Assembly (NCBI GenBank): GCA_016716885.1
Contig: JADJUV010000177.1
Span: forward strand, 1-42,394
From: Candidatus Trichofilum aggregatum
Lineage (GTDB): Bacteria > Chloroflexota > Anaerolineae > Promineifilales > Promineifilaceae
Length of the DNA: 42,394 nucleotides
Direction of reading: 5' to 3'
Of the stretch, positions 36,295 through 42,394 are shown one piece after another (positions within the stretch are counted from its first letter, which is position 1; each line of letters opens with the position of its first letter). A program made the position numbers and the translations under genes. The notes under the pieces were generated by a model, which saw nothing but the letters and a program-made list of their open reading frames with translations, was not told where the DNA came from and did not search any database.

Positions 36295-36969
36295 TCACAT
36301 AAATGTGGCTATTTCGGCCAACGGTTTTTTGTTCATGGCGTGAGTGGGAACTTGCACATCTGCCGCCGGGTAGCCGACGACCAGGAGCAGGAAGGGGCGT
36401 TCGTGGCTGGGGCGGTTGAGGATTTGGTTCAGGAAACCCATAGGGCTGGGGGTATGGGTCAGACTGACCAGCCCGGCGTGGTGTATGGCGGTGATGAGGA
36501 TGCCGGTGGCGATGCCGACACTTTCTTGCACGTAGTAATGTTTGACTTTGCGGCCATCGGGGAGCAGGCCAAAGGATTGGGCGAAGATGGCGATGAGGGC
36601 CGGGGCGGTTTCCAGGAATGGTTTTTGGTCGTCGGTTCCCAGGGGGGCCAGGGCGTCGAGCCATTCCTGGGGGGCTTTGCCGTTGTAGAAATCGCGCTCT
36701 TCTTCTTCCGCGGCCGCACGAATCCTCTTTTTCACCTCTCCATCCGTCACCACCACAAAATGCCACGGTTGCAGGTTAGCCCCGTTGGGGGCCGTGCCCG
36801 CCGCCAACAGACAATTCTCTAGTACATCGGGTGGAATGGGGCGGTCAGAGAACTCGCGCACGGTGCGCCGACGGCTGATGTCGGCATAGAACGCGGCCGC
36901 GCGCTCCTGCATTTCGTTGGGTGGGTATTCTTGATAAGCCAGGTGAGGGATCAGGTTTGGTGTATTCAT
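36295..36969 (-). CDS. Iodotyrosine-deiodinase-like flavoprotein (nitroreductase superfamily)
   Basis: A 224-residue FMN protein. It matches the IYD branch of the nitroreductase family, which removes halogens reductively from halotyrosines. Signature blocks are AFYADISRRRTVREFSDRPI, AAGTAPNGANLQPWHFVVV, KKRIRAAAEEEERDFYNG, FLETAPALIAIFAQ and AGLVSLTHTPSPMGFLN. Aligned from memory to human IYD, the three residues that hold the substrate's amino-acid group (Glu157, Tyr161, Lys182) map to Glu91, Tyr95 and Lys116 here with identical spacing. This argues for tyrosine-type substrates over a generic nitroreductase. It lies between the aminotransferase and hpd in a tyrosine-degradation cluster. The ATG at 36969 is chosen; a GTG at 36984 is the alternative. 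Confidence 0.78.
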   Translation of the reverse strand: MNTPNLIPHLAYQEYPPNEMQERAAAFYADISRRRTVREFSDRPIPPDVLENCLLAAGTAPNGANLQPWHFVVVTDGEVKKRIRAAAEEEERDFYNGKAPQEWLDALAPLGTDDQKPFLETAPALIAIFAQSFGLLPDGRKVKHYYVQESVGIATGILITAIHHAGLVSLTHTPSPMGFLNQILNRPSHERPFLLLVVGYPAADVQVPTHAMNKKPLAEIATFM

Positions 36970-36979
36970 AGGGGGAATG

Positions 36980-37042
36980 AACACGGATGAGAAGGAACAC
37001 GAATAAAAAATGGTTTTATCCGTGTTCCTTCCTATCCGTGTT
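36980..37042. terminator. Inverted repeat between aminotransferase and deiodinase-like gene
   Basis: The left arm (36980-37001), AACACGGATGAGAAGGAACA followed by CG, pairs with 37021-37042 except for two bases, around an AT-rich loop. It covers the end of the aminotransferase gene and the ribosome-site area of the next gene. It may attenuate or terminate transcription, or be one more repeat-derived hairpin. Confidence 0.6.
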
Positions 37043-38248
37043 AGAAACTCTTACCAATCTCGTCACGGATGACCCTCCCCAGCCGGGCGATGCCATCTTC
37101 AATTTTATCCGGTGTGGCGTTGGAGAAGTTGAGGCGCAGGCTGTTGCGGCCGCAACCCGGCTCCACCCCAAATGCATGACCAGGAATAAAGGCCACCTTT
37201 TCCTGGGTTATGGCGACATCTAACAACGCGGCGGTGTCCATGTATTCTGGTAACTCCACCCAGATGAACATGCCGCCACGCGGCCGCGTCCAGCGTGCTT
37301 CTTTGGGGAAATGGGCCGCCATAGCCGCCAGCATGGTGTCGCGGCGCAGGCGATACTCAGACCGCAGGCGGGCCAGGTGATCAGGGAAATGACCAGAGGC
37401 GAGAAAGGTCGCGGCCGCGCGCTGAATCAGCACCGAACTCTCCAAATCCCCCATCTCCTTCACCACCGTCAACTTCGGAATCAGGTCCACCGGGGCCACC
37501 ATCCACCCTAGCCGTAGCGCGGGAGCCAAAATCTTAGAGAACGACCCCAGATAAATCACATGTTCCTCGTCCAGGGCACGGAGCGGCGGCAGAGGTTGAT
37601 CGTCGTACATCAAAAAGCCATACGGATCATCCTCGATAATCGGCACGCCGTATTGCTGGGCCACCTCAATCAGTTGATGCCGTTTGGCCTGGCTGAGACT
37701 AACCCCTAGCGGATTATGGGCCTCGGTGATGCTGTACAGATAGGCGGGCCGTTCGCCGTTGGCCAGATGGGCCTCAATCGCGTCCACATCCATCCCCGTT
37801 GCCAAATCTGTGGGCACAGTCACAATGCGGGGCTGGAATGGGGCTAACACCTGTTGTGCCCCGGTGTAAACGATGTTTTCCAGAAGCATTGTGCCGCCGG
37901 GGTTGAGCAAAAAGCGGGTCAGCACATCCAGCCCTTGTTGTGCCCCGGTGGTGATAAACACCTGCTCCGGGGTGCAGTTCACCCCCCGCTGCGCCATCAA
38001 CGACACAATTTGCGCCTTGAGGGCGGCCTGGGGCGGGCCATATTGTAAACTGAGCGGATCACGCAACACCTGCGCCATCGCCTCAGCAAAAGCCTCATTG
38101 GGAAACAGTTCGGCGCGGGCAGTCCCCCGGCAAATGACAAAATGCCCGGCTGCGCCGTCACGGCAATCATCTGCCGCAATACCGAGCGTTTCATGCCGTG
38201 TGTCCAATCAGCGGAAGGGAATTCGGGAGGTTGTGGGGATGGGTTCAT
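37041..38248 (-). CDS. PLP-dependent aminotransferase, LysN/2-aminoadipate type (one frameshift)
   Basis: A fold-type I aminotransferase of about 402 residues. It starts MNPSPQPPEFPSADWTHGMK and continues LRQMIAVTAQPGILSFAGGL. One base is missing near 38113, after LPAP, and the frame resumes ELFPNEAFAEAMAQVL. PLP features: ITTGAQQGLD, SITEAHNPLGVSL, PIIEDDPYGF with the ring-stacking and Asp region, and the Schiff-base Lys in YLGSFSKILAPALRLGW. Members act on 2-aminoadipate, leucine and aromatic amino acids. Being first after the Lrp gene and before the IYD-like gene, hpd and hmgA, it is the best candidate for tyrosine-to-4-hydroxyphenylpyruvate conversion. This is inferred from context. Confidence 0.85.
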
Positions 38249-38254
38249 GGTGTT

Positions 38255-38320
38255 TAAGAGGAGACTGAGAGAGAGAGACTGAGAGACTGAGAGATTGAGA
38301 GATTGGTGATTCTGCCAGAC
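38255..38320. repeat. GAGAGACT octamer repeats upstream of the aminotransferase
   Basis: GAGAGACT/GAGAGATT units repeat about five times (about 38263-38305). The complementary TCTCTCAG array sits at 38591-38640 on the other side of the damaged block, so the two could pair as arms of a large hairpin. Confidence 0.8.
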
Positions 38321-38346
38321 AGTCTCTAAGGTGCTTACGCGGCAAC

Positions 38347-38366
38347 ATCGACAAAAAATTGTCGAT
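38347..38366. repeat. ATCGACAA-AAAA-TTGTCGAT hairpin
   Basis: A perfect 8-bp inverted repeat with a four-A loop, upstream of the aminotransferase gene and just before the G-rich block. It has the size of an operator for a small dimeric regulator such as an Lrp family protein, but no second copy is seen. Confidence 0.4.
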
Positions 38367-38570
38367 CTTTTGAAAAAGGGGGGGTGAGGTTTATTTCGCG
38401 GGGAAGGGAAAAGACGGAGGGGATGGGCTTTGTTTTCGTGCTTCCCCTCCCCGCCCCTTCTTGCCCACGCGGGAGAAAGGGAAGGGGGGGGGGGAGGGGA
38501 AACCGCGGGGGAAGGGGGGGGGGGGGGGGGGGGGGTTTTGGCTTTTCCTGCCTTCAACCCATCCGCCTAC
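38367..38570. other. Low-quality G-run block between Lrp and aminotransferase genes
   Basis: G runs culminate in about 22 G residues (38514-38535), preceded by GAAAGGGAAGG and CCCTCCCCGCCCC text. No gene is visible. The block is framed by complementary octamer repeats, suggesting a hairpin-forming repeat region that was poorly sequenced. Confidence 0.7.
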
Positions 38571-38588
38571 ACTAGGAAAAGGAGGAGA

Positions 38589-38640
38589 AAAGTCTCTCAG
38601 TCTCTCAGTCTCTCAGTCTCTTAATCTCTCAATCTCCATT
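38589..38640. repeat. TCTCTCAG octamer tandem repeat
   Basis: TCTCTCAG occurs three to four times (about 38592-38620), followed by TCTCTTAA and TCTCTCAA variants. It overlaps the last few codons of the Lrp-type gene (stop at 38629) and is complementary to 38263-38305. Confidence 0.85.
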
Positions 38641-39018
38641 CAACGGCACCACCGTCGTGGCCTTAATCTCACTCAGCACCAGCGAGGTACGGATTTTGTC
38701 CATGCCGGGCAGGGGGGTGAGGGTTTCGAGTAGGAACCGTTCTAAATGTTTGCGGTTGTAAACGATGATTTTGAGCAGATAGTCGTATTCGCCGGTGAGA
38801 TGATGGCATTCCAGCACCTCAGGCATGGTTTGTACGGCGCGGCGGAAGTTTTCGACCGCTTCGGTGTTGTGGCGTTGCAGTGTTACCTGCACAAAGCAGA
38901 GCATGTCGTAGCCCAGCTTTTCTTTGTTGAGGATGGTGGCATACCGCTCAATGATGCCGTCTTCTTCCAGCTTGCGGATGCGTTTCTGCAAGCCGGTGGG
39001 GGAGATGTCCATGTTCAA
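38629..39018 (-). CDS. Lrp/AsnC-type regulator, N-terminally truncated
   Basis: 129 residues. The second half of the HTH is present (SPTGLQKRIRKLEEDGIIER), followed by the linker YATILNKEKLGY and the ligand-sensing RAM domain (LECHHLTGEYDYLLKIIVYN, RTSLVLSEIKATTVVPL). About 30 residues expected before it, including the first HTH helices, are missing. Upstream of the start at 39018 lies a 60-bp perfect palindrome and then another repeat, not coding sequence. DNA binding would be impaired, so the gene may be a pseudogene or the element may have displaced its 5' end. Lrp regulators respond to amino acids, so control of the adjacent tyrosine genes would make sense. Confidence 0.75.
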   Translation of the reverse strand: MNMDISPTGLQKRIRKLEEDGIIERYATILNKEKLGYDMLCFVQVTLQRHNTEAVENFRRAVQTMPEVLECHHLTGEYDYLLKIIVYNRKHLERFLLETLTPLPGMDKIRTSLVLSEIKATTVVPLNGD

Positions 39019-39036
39019 ATAATCATTTGAGGTTTT

Positions 39037-39096
39037 GGTTCGTAGTGACCGCTTTAGCGGGCTAGCGCTAGCCCGCTAAAGCGGTCACTACGAACC
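39037..39096. repeat. Perfect 60-bp palindrome
   Basis: Bases 39037-39066 and 39067-39096 are exact reverse complements with no spacer. Each half contains TAGTGACCGCTTTAGCGGGC with its own inner hairpin CCGCTTTAGCGG. A diverged copy lies at 10415-10466 and a half copy at 39848-39874. It sits immediately upstream of the truncated Lrp gene. Confidence 0.95.
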
Positions 39097-39099
39097 ATA

Positions 39100-39137
39100 T
39101 CTTCGACCGGGCTTCGACAAGCTCAGCCCGCGGCCGC
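39100..39137. repeat. GGGCTTCGACAAGCTCAGCCC repeat
   Basis: CTTCGACCGGGCTTCGACAA followed by GCTCAGCCCG forms a short palindrome-like motif (GGGCTT...AGCCC). I recall it as a common dispersed repeat in environmental bacterial genomes. It is followed by one of the few GCGGCCGC sites lying outside a gene (39130-39137). Confidence 0.6.
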
Positions 39138-39159
39138 GTTCGTCGTTACAAAGAACTGT

Positions 39160-39684
39160 TTATTCGACATTTTTATCTTCTTGTTTAGCCTGGGCCATGG
39201 CTTCTGGCTCTAGCTCTTCGGCGCTGCGGTTCAGCCATACAAACAACCCCCAGGCCATCATAAGAACCGCGGCGGTGAGACCGACCGCGGCCGCGTAGAT
39301 CAACTGTTCCGGGTGATCATGACCCAGCCTGAAGGCCAGCACCAACGATTCGATAGACAAGGCCACGACTAATACCACCATAAAGCGAGACAAAAACCGC
39401 CGCACCCGTGTGGGCGCACTCATGTGCGCTTCCCGCTGTACTTCCTCTTCGAGCAATGTTTGACCCAATTCCAGAGCGGCTACAGCCACGGTGAGCACGG
39501 CAATACTTTCTAAAACGGCGTTCAGACGTTGGCCGAGGGAAAGGTCGGTAAAGGGTTGGATACCTTCCCACAGTTGAACCATCGCCAGGACGATGAGCGC
39601 CAGCGCACAGGTGACAAAGAGCAGGCTGATGACGAGGTGCCCCAGAGGAAACAGTCGGCGAAAGAATTTGACCAGGTTGTTCAT
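39160..39684 (-). CDS. Four-helix membrane protein of unknown function
   Basis: An intact 174-residue protein. Hydrophobic segments are LVISLLFVTCALALIVLAMV (about 16-36), LESIAVLTVAVAALELGQTL (about 58-78), FMVVLVVALSIESLVLAF (about 100-118) and IYAAAVGLTAAVLMMAWGLF (about 129-149). Both ends are charged, with basic KFFRRLF at the N-terminus and an acidic, Lys-containing tail. I do not recognise the family, and no catalytic motif stands out. It is the gene upstream of the tyrosine cluster on the same strand, but the palindromic repeats in between argue against co-transcription. Confidence 0.75.
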   Translation of the reverse strand: MNNLVKFFRRLFPLGHLVISLLFVTCALALIVLAMVQLWEGIQPFTDLSLGQRLNAVLESIAVLTVAVAALELGQTLLEEEVQREAHMSAPTRVRRFLSRFMVVLVVALSIESLVLAFRLGHDHPEQLIYAAAVGLTAAVLMMAWGLFVWLNRSAEELEPEAMAQAKQEDKNVE

Positions 39685-40004
39685 GTTAATCTCCTCAATG
39701 GGGGTACAGATCTACTGGATAGGGGCGTTTTTGGTGCTGACCTCTGGAGAGTGAGAGAGTGAGAGATTTCCAGAGGTCGTACTAATTTTCGCCATAGTCG
39801 AGATAACGGTAGGTCTGGGTTTGTTTAGCTAATTTGTCGAAATAGGTCAGCCCGCTAAAGCGGTTACTACAAACCAGAACCCCCGATGTCTATTTGAACA
39901 TTTATAAAAGTCTAGCCGTGCCGGATAGGTGCGTCTATTGATTAGTGGCGTTGGGCGTTTTTGGTTTCTCTAGAGAATACACGGCCTGGAAAGGCTGTGC
40001 TACA
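39685..40004. repeat. Intergenic region with hairpin-flanked repeat and half palindrome
   Basis: No gene is seen in 320 bases. GACCTCTGGA (39739-39748) and TCCAGAGGTC (39769-39778) form a stem whose loop is a GAGTGAGA/GAGAGTGA tandem repeat. A half copy of the 60-bp palindrome, CCCGCTAAAGCGGTTACTAC, lies at 39851-39870. The remainder is AT-richer and could hold the promoter of the membrane-protein gene, but no box is convincing. Confidence 0.65.
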
Positions 40005-40694
40005 TCAAGAGGTAGAGCTAAATTCCGGCACAGTCGAGTTGATGACGTTAATCGCGGCCGCGACCCCGGCCACACGCTCACACAACACATCTGCCCCCGC
40101 AGCCTGAAGTTCTTCTACTGAACCATAACCGTAGGTGACGCCGATGGAGCGCAAACCGTTTTGCCGGGCGGCCCGGATGTCATGTTCACGGTCGCCTACC
40201 ATGACGGTCGCGGCCGCGTCCAACTGTTCCGTTGCCAGCAAATAAGCCAGCAAATCCCCTTTGTTCTCGTGGCGACCATCCAGTTCACTGCCATAAATGC
40301 CCGCAAAATAAGATTCCAGGCCGATATGGGCCAAAATGCGCCGGGCGTACACATGCGGTTTGGCTGTCGCCAGAAAAAGCTGGAGTGGTTGCTTGTGTAG
40401 TTGAGCCAACAGGGCGGGTATGCCCGGATAAAGATCGTTTTCCAGCAAACCGACGGTGGCATAACGCTCCCGGTATAGGGTCATGGCCCGTTCGACCAGA
40501 GTGGAATCGGTTGTGCGTAGGAGGGTGGCAAACGATTGCCGCAAGGGTGGCCCAATGTACTGGAGCAGGTCGGCCTGGGGCAAAACGGGCTGGCCTAGCT
40601 TAGACAGTGCCTGTTGTATGCTATGGGTAATACCAACGGCGGGGTCTACCAGGGTGCCGTCCAGATCAAAAAGAACGGTTTGAATCAAAGGCAT
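40005..40694 (-). CDS. HAD-superfamily phosphatase (phosphoglycolate phosphatase-like)
   Basis: A 229-residue HAD hydrolase with a C1-type cap. Motif I is LFDLDGTLVD near the N-terminus, with the nucleophile and acid aspartates. Motif II is LFLATAKPHVYARRIL, with Thr replacing the usual Ser/Thr region. Motif III Lys lies in GRHENKGDLLAYLL, and motif IV is VMVGDREHDIRAARQNG. This matches Gph/5'-nucleotidase-type enzymes that clear phosphoglycolate or small phosphates. The start at 40694 gives the usual spacing to motif I. A longer version to 40724 is possible. Next to it is another phosphatase of a different family. Confidence 0.87.
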   Translation of the reverse strand: MPLIQTVLFDLDGTLVDPAVGITHSIQQALSKLGQPVLPQADLLQYIGPPLRQSFATLLRTTDSTLVERAMTLYRERYATVGLLENDLYPGIPALLAQLHKQPLQLFLATAKPHVYARRILAHIGLESYFAGIYGSELDGRHENKGDLLAYLLATEQLDAAATVMVGDREHDIRAARQNGLRSIGVTYGYGSVEELQAAGADVLCERVAGVAAAINVINSTVPEFSSTS

Positions 40695-40762
40695 AAGGAT
40701 TTCTCGCTTGTTAACCCCCGGCATGAAACATGAACACCCCTCTTCTCAGCCAGTCTGTACCA

Positions 40763-41382
40763 CTAAAAGGGCATGGGTGTGCCGCACCACTCCCGGCAGA
40801 CAAACGTATCGCCTTGGGTTTCTGCGACGACGTAGCCGGTGTTGGGGAATTGCCCGGCAAAGCGTAGGCCCACTTCGGGCAGGAGCGTCGGCAAAACGGT
40901 CAGGTACAGCCCGCCGTGCCCGATGAGGATCACGGTTTCGTCGTCGTTCTGTTTTTCGGCGACTAACCGGGCCATAAGCGGGAAGAAGCGGGCGTGGATA
41001 TCGGTCAGGCTTTCACCTTCGGGGATACGAGAATCGGCGCGGCCGCGTTCCAACCACTCGTCCATTACCCACCGCCACAGCGCCCAATGTGCCTCGTCGG
41101 CGTGGCCTTCGGCAATGCCGCAATCAAACTCCCGCAGGGCATCGGTCACTTCTACCTCAAGCCCTAACGCGGCCGCGACAATTTCCGCCGTTTGTACCGC
41201 CCGCATGAGCGGGCTGGACAAAATTTTGTGTGCTTTAAGGAATCCAGCGAATGCAGGTTGTAGGCTAACGCGGCCGCTTGCTCCCGCCCTTTCTCCGTCA
41301 ACCCGTGTTTCCACCCCCGGTTCGACATCTCATGCAAAATATTCGCTTCACTTTCCCCATGTCGGACGAAATAGAATCTCAT
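40763..41382 (-). CDS. Histidine phosphatase family protein (one frameshift)
   Basis: A phosphoglycerate-mutase-like phosphatase of about 206 residues. The catalytic His is in the opening block RFYFVRHGESEAN. LTEKGREQAAAL follows, then after an indel near 41248 ILSSPLMRAVQTAEIVA and REFDCGIAEGHAD. The second catalytic His is in VILIGHGGLYLTVLP. The frame is lost within the A/T-rich stretch between LHSL and FLKAHKIL, so one base is probably miscalled. The substrate is not determinable. Members include cobalamin pathway phosphatases and small-metabolite phosphatases. Three GCGGCCGC sites fall in the gene. Confidence 0.85.
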
Positions 41383-41391
41383 GGTAGTCTC

Positions 41392-41487
41392 AAGAAGGAA
41401 CTTGTAGGAACTCTGGGAACTCGTAGGAACTCTGAGATTCCCCAGTCTCTCAGTCTCTTAGTCTCCCAGTCTCTTAATCTCCCTCCC
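41392..41487. repeat. GGAACTCT and AGTCTCTC tandem repeats
   Basis: GTAGGAACTCTGGGAACTCG units (41403-41433) are followed by CAGTCTCT/TAGTCTCC/CAGTCTCT octamers (about 41442-41480). Both unit types are shared with 36185 and 38592. The array abuts the stop of the VOC gene. Confidence 0.85.
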
Positions 41488-42054
41488 TCAACCCCATTTT
41501 TCCATCTGCCCCCACCACGTTCCCAGTTCAAACCAGAATCGAGACGAGCTAATGTTGAAACCGAGAACGTGAATCTGGATCAATTCTAACACGAGACCAC
41601 CCACCTCCGTTGTATCCAGATAAGCATATTGAGTTATCGTCCCCCAGCGGCTACCCGGACTTTGCAAAACCCCGCTCTGCAAAACGGTAATCCCCTGTTC
41701 TTTGTATAAATGAACGCACCGGGCCATATTTTTGACATAGACCCCCACGTGATGAACCCCGGCCCCGTGCCGTTCCAGATGATCCGTGAGGATGTCCCTA
41801 TCGCCCCCTACCACCTGGATCAATTGGATTTCCAGCGGCCCGGAAAAGGCTGAGGCCAGGGCGTATTCTGTGTTGATACGGTCTGTGCCGTGTAGAAAAT
41901 TGTCGCCGTGGTTGAAACGGGGTTTGAACCAGGGGCCAAGCCCCCACTGGGTGCGGTAATGGGTGATGGCCGCCGCTAAATCCGTCACCACGACACCCAG
42001 ATGGCGGATGGGGGGTAATTTGAAGGGGACGAAAAGTGGGGAAACGGGGATCAC
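41488..42054 (-). CDS. VOC-superfamily protein (glyoxalase / methylmalonyl-CoA epimerase-like)
   Basis: A 188-residue two-module VOC protein. The first module starts PPIRHLGVVVTDLAAAI (metal-ligand-type His) and includes IQLIQVVGG. The second has GAGVHHVGVYVKNM and ends VGGLVLELIQ (Glu ligand). The pattern fits methylmalonyl-CoA epimerase or glyoxalase-like lyases, but the reaction is unknown. The GTG start at 42054 overlaps the TGA of the phosphoribosyltransferase gene as GTGA (42051-42054), so the two are translationally coupled. The C-terminal 25 residues are Trp/Phe-rich and beyond the usual fold. Confidence 0.8.
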   Translation of the reverse strand: MIPVSPLFVPFKLPPIRHLGVVVTDLAAAITHYRTQWGLGPWFKPRFNHGDNFLHGTDRINTEYALASAFSGPLEIQLIQVVGGDRDILTDHLERHGAGVHHVGVYVKNMARCVHLYKEQGITVLQSGVLQSPGSRWGTITQYAYLDTTEVGGLVLELIQIHVLGFNISSSRFWFELGTWWGQMEKWG

Positions 42055-42394
42055 GGTTTTTGTGCCGCCAAGGCCTGCTCCAGTTCGGGATGCGGCCGCC
42101 AATTCCCTGCCGTGTACACCTGTCTGTCCCAGGGGAACAGCACCAGGGCATCCGTCACGCGGGCCACGACATCGGGCATAGGGTTGGCCCAGGAGTGGGC
42201 GAACAGGGTGGCGGTGATGACCTGGCTGGCTCCTTTTTCGTGGGCGCGCTGGGCCACCAGGGCCAAGGTTTCTCCGGTGTCGGCCATTTCATCTACCACA
42301 GCGACCACCTGCCCGGCGACAGTGTCGGGGATGTCTATTTTCCACTGCGGCCGCGCCGAAACCAGTTCATCATTGTGGCGGCGGGTGATACGGA
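42051..42394 (-). CDS. Phosphoribosyltransferase, 5' end outside the window
   Basis: The last 113 residues of a type I phosphoribosyltransferase. The PRPP-binding loop is VVAVVDEMADTGETL, preceded by the flexible-loop region ITRRHNDELVSARPQW. The C-terminal part, SWANPMPDVVARVTDALVLF and WDRQVY with a final PHPELEQAL, resembles xanthine/guanine or hypoxanthine phosphoribosyltransferases. It would salvage a purine base with PRPP. The start lies beyond 42394, so length and specificity are open. It is coupled to the VOC gene by a four-base overlap. Confidence 0.8.
   Translation of the reverse strand, partial: RITRRHNDELVSARPQWKIDIPDTVAGQVVAVVDEMADTGETLALVAQRAHEKGASQVITATLFAHSWANPMPDVVARVTDALVLFPWDRQVYTAGNWRPHPELEQALAAQKP

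Overview
The window reads as a chromosomal segment of a Chloroflexota bacterium, probably from the Anaerolineae side of the phylum. This assignment is an inference. It rests on moderate-to-high GC, secreted proteins built from Ig-like, beta-helix and M23 modules, a C-terminal FLPLVWR-type ending on one secreted protein, and a gene mix of CHAT, SUMF1, DUF433, BrnT/BrnA, a DUF4011 helicase and a Rieske/glutamate-synthase fusion. No rRNA, tRNA, CRISPR array, transposase or phage gene was seen. Many genes carry one-base indels, mostly in or next to homopolymers, and three blocks (about 29108-29660, 32940-33660 and 38367-38570) dissolve into runs of G and C. Both look like low-quality consensus sequence rather than biology, so I describe split genes as single loci.

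Layout. 33-4066 (+): a GyrI-like protein, a CHAT protease-like protein fused to a SUMF1 domain, an AAC(3)-family acetyltransferase and a PPP-type phosphoesterase. The last three abut or overlap, and a strong hairpin terminator closes the set. 4150-6036 (-): a secreted repeat-rich protein with a C-terminal membrane anchor. 6247-15722: a defence-like block with an McrB-type AAA+ protein, a small coiled-coil protein, a two-repeat exported protein and, on the other strand, a very large DUF4011/SF1-helicase/endonuclease/DUF3320 protein. 15904-26431 (-): a thiolase, a degenerate PP2C-like membrane protein, a DUF433 antitoxin-like protein, a hotdog thioesterase coupled to a double GNAT, an aldo/keto reductase, a FadJ-like beta-oxidation enzyme, a GNAT and an EamA exporter. 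26885-32652: a Cys-rich small protein, the Rieske-glutamate synthase fusion, a brnT/brnA toxin-antitoxin pair, a HIT protein and an M23 metallopeptidase. 33640-39018 (-): a tyrosine catabolism cluster made of an Lrp-type regulator, a PLP aminotransferase, an iodotyrosine-deiodinase-like flavoprotein, HPPD, homogentisate dioxygenase and a small coupled gene. 39160-42394 (-): a membrane protein, a HAD phosphatase, a histidine phosphatase, a VOC protein and a partial phosphoribosyltransferase.

The most striking signal is not a gene. The octamer GCGGCCGC occurs about 74 times (manual scan) where roughly one to two are expected. About 48 of these are the decamer CGCGGCCGCG. It lies almost only inside genes and in all three reading phases, like the HIP1 palindrome of cyanobacteria but with a different sequence. 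A second genome-wide layer consists of 7-8 bp tandem repeats such as GAGTTTC, TCTCTCAG, GTGTTGC and TGCCACTC. These fill nearly every intergenic gap and also sit inside the giant helicase gene. A third layer is palindromic elements, including a perfect 60-bp palindrome beside a truncated Lrp gene.
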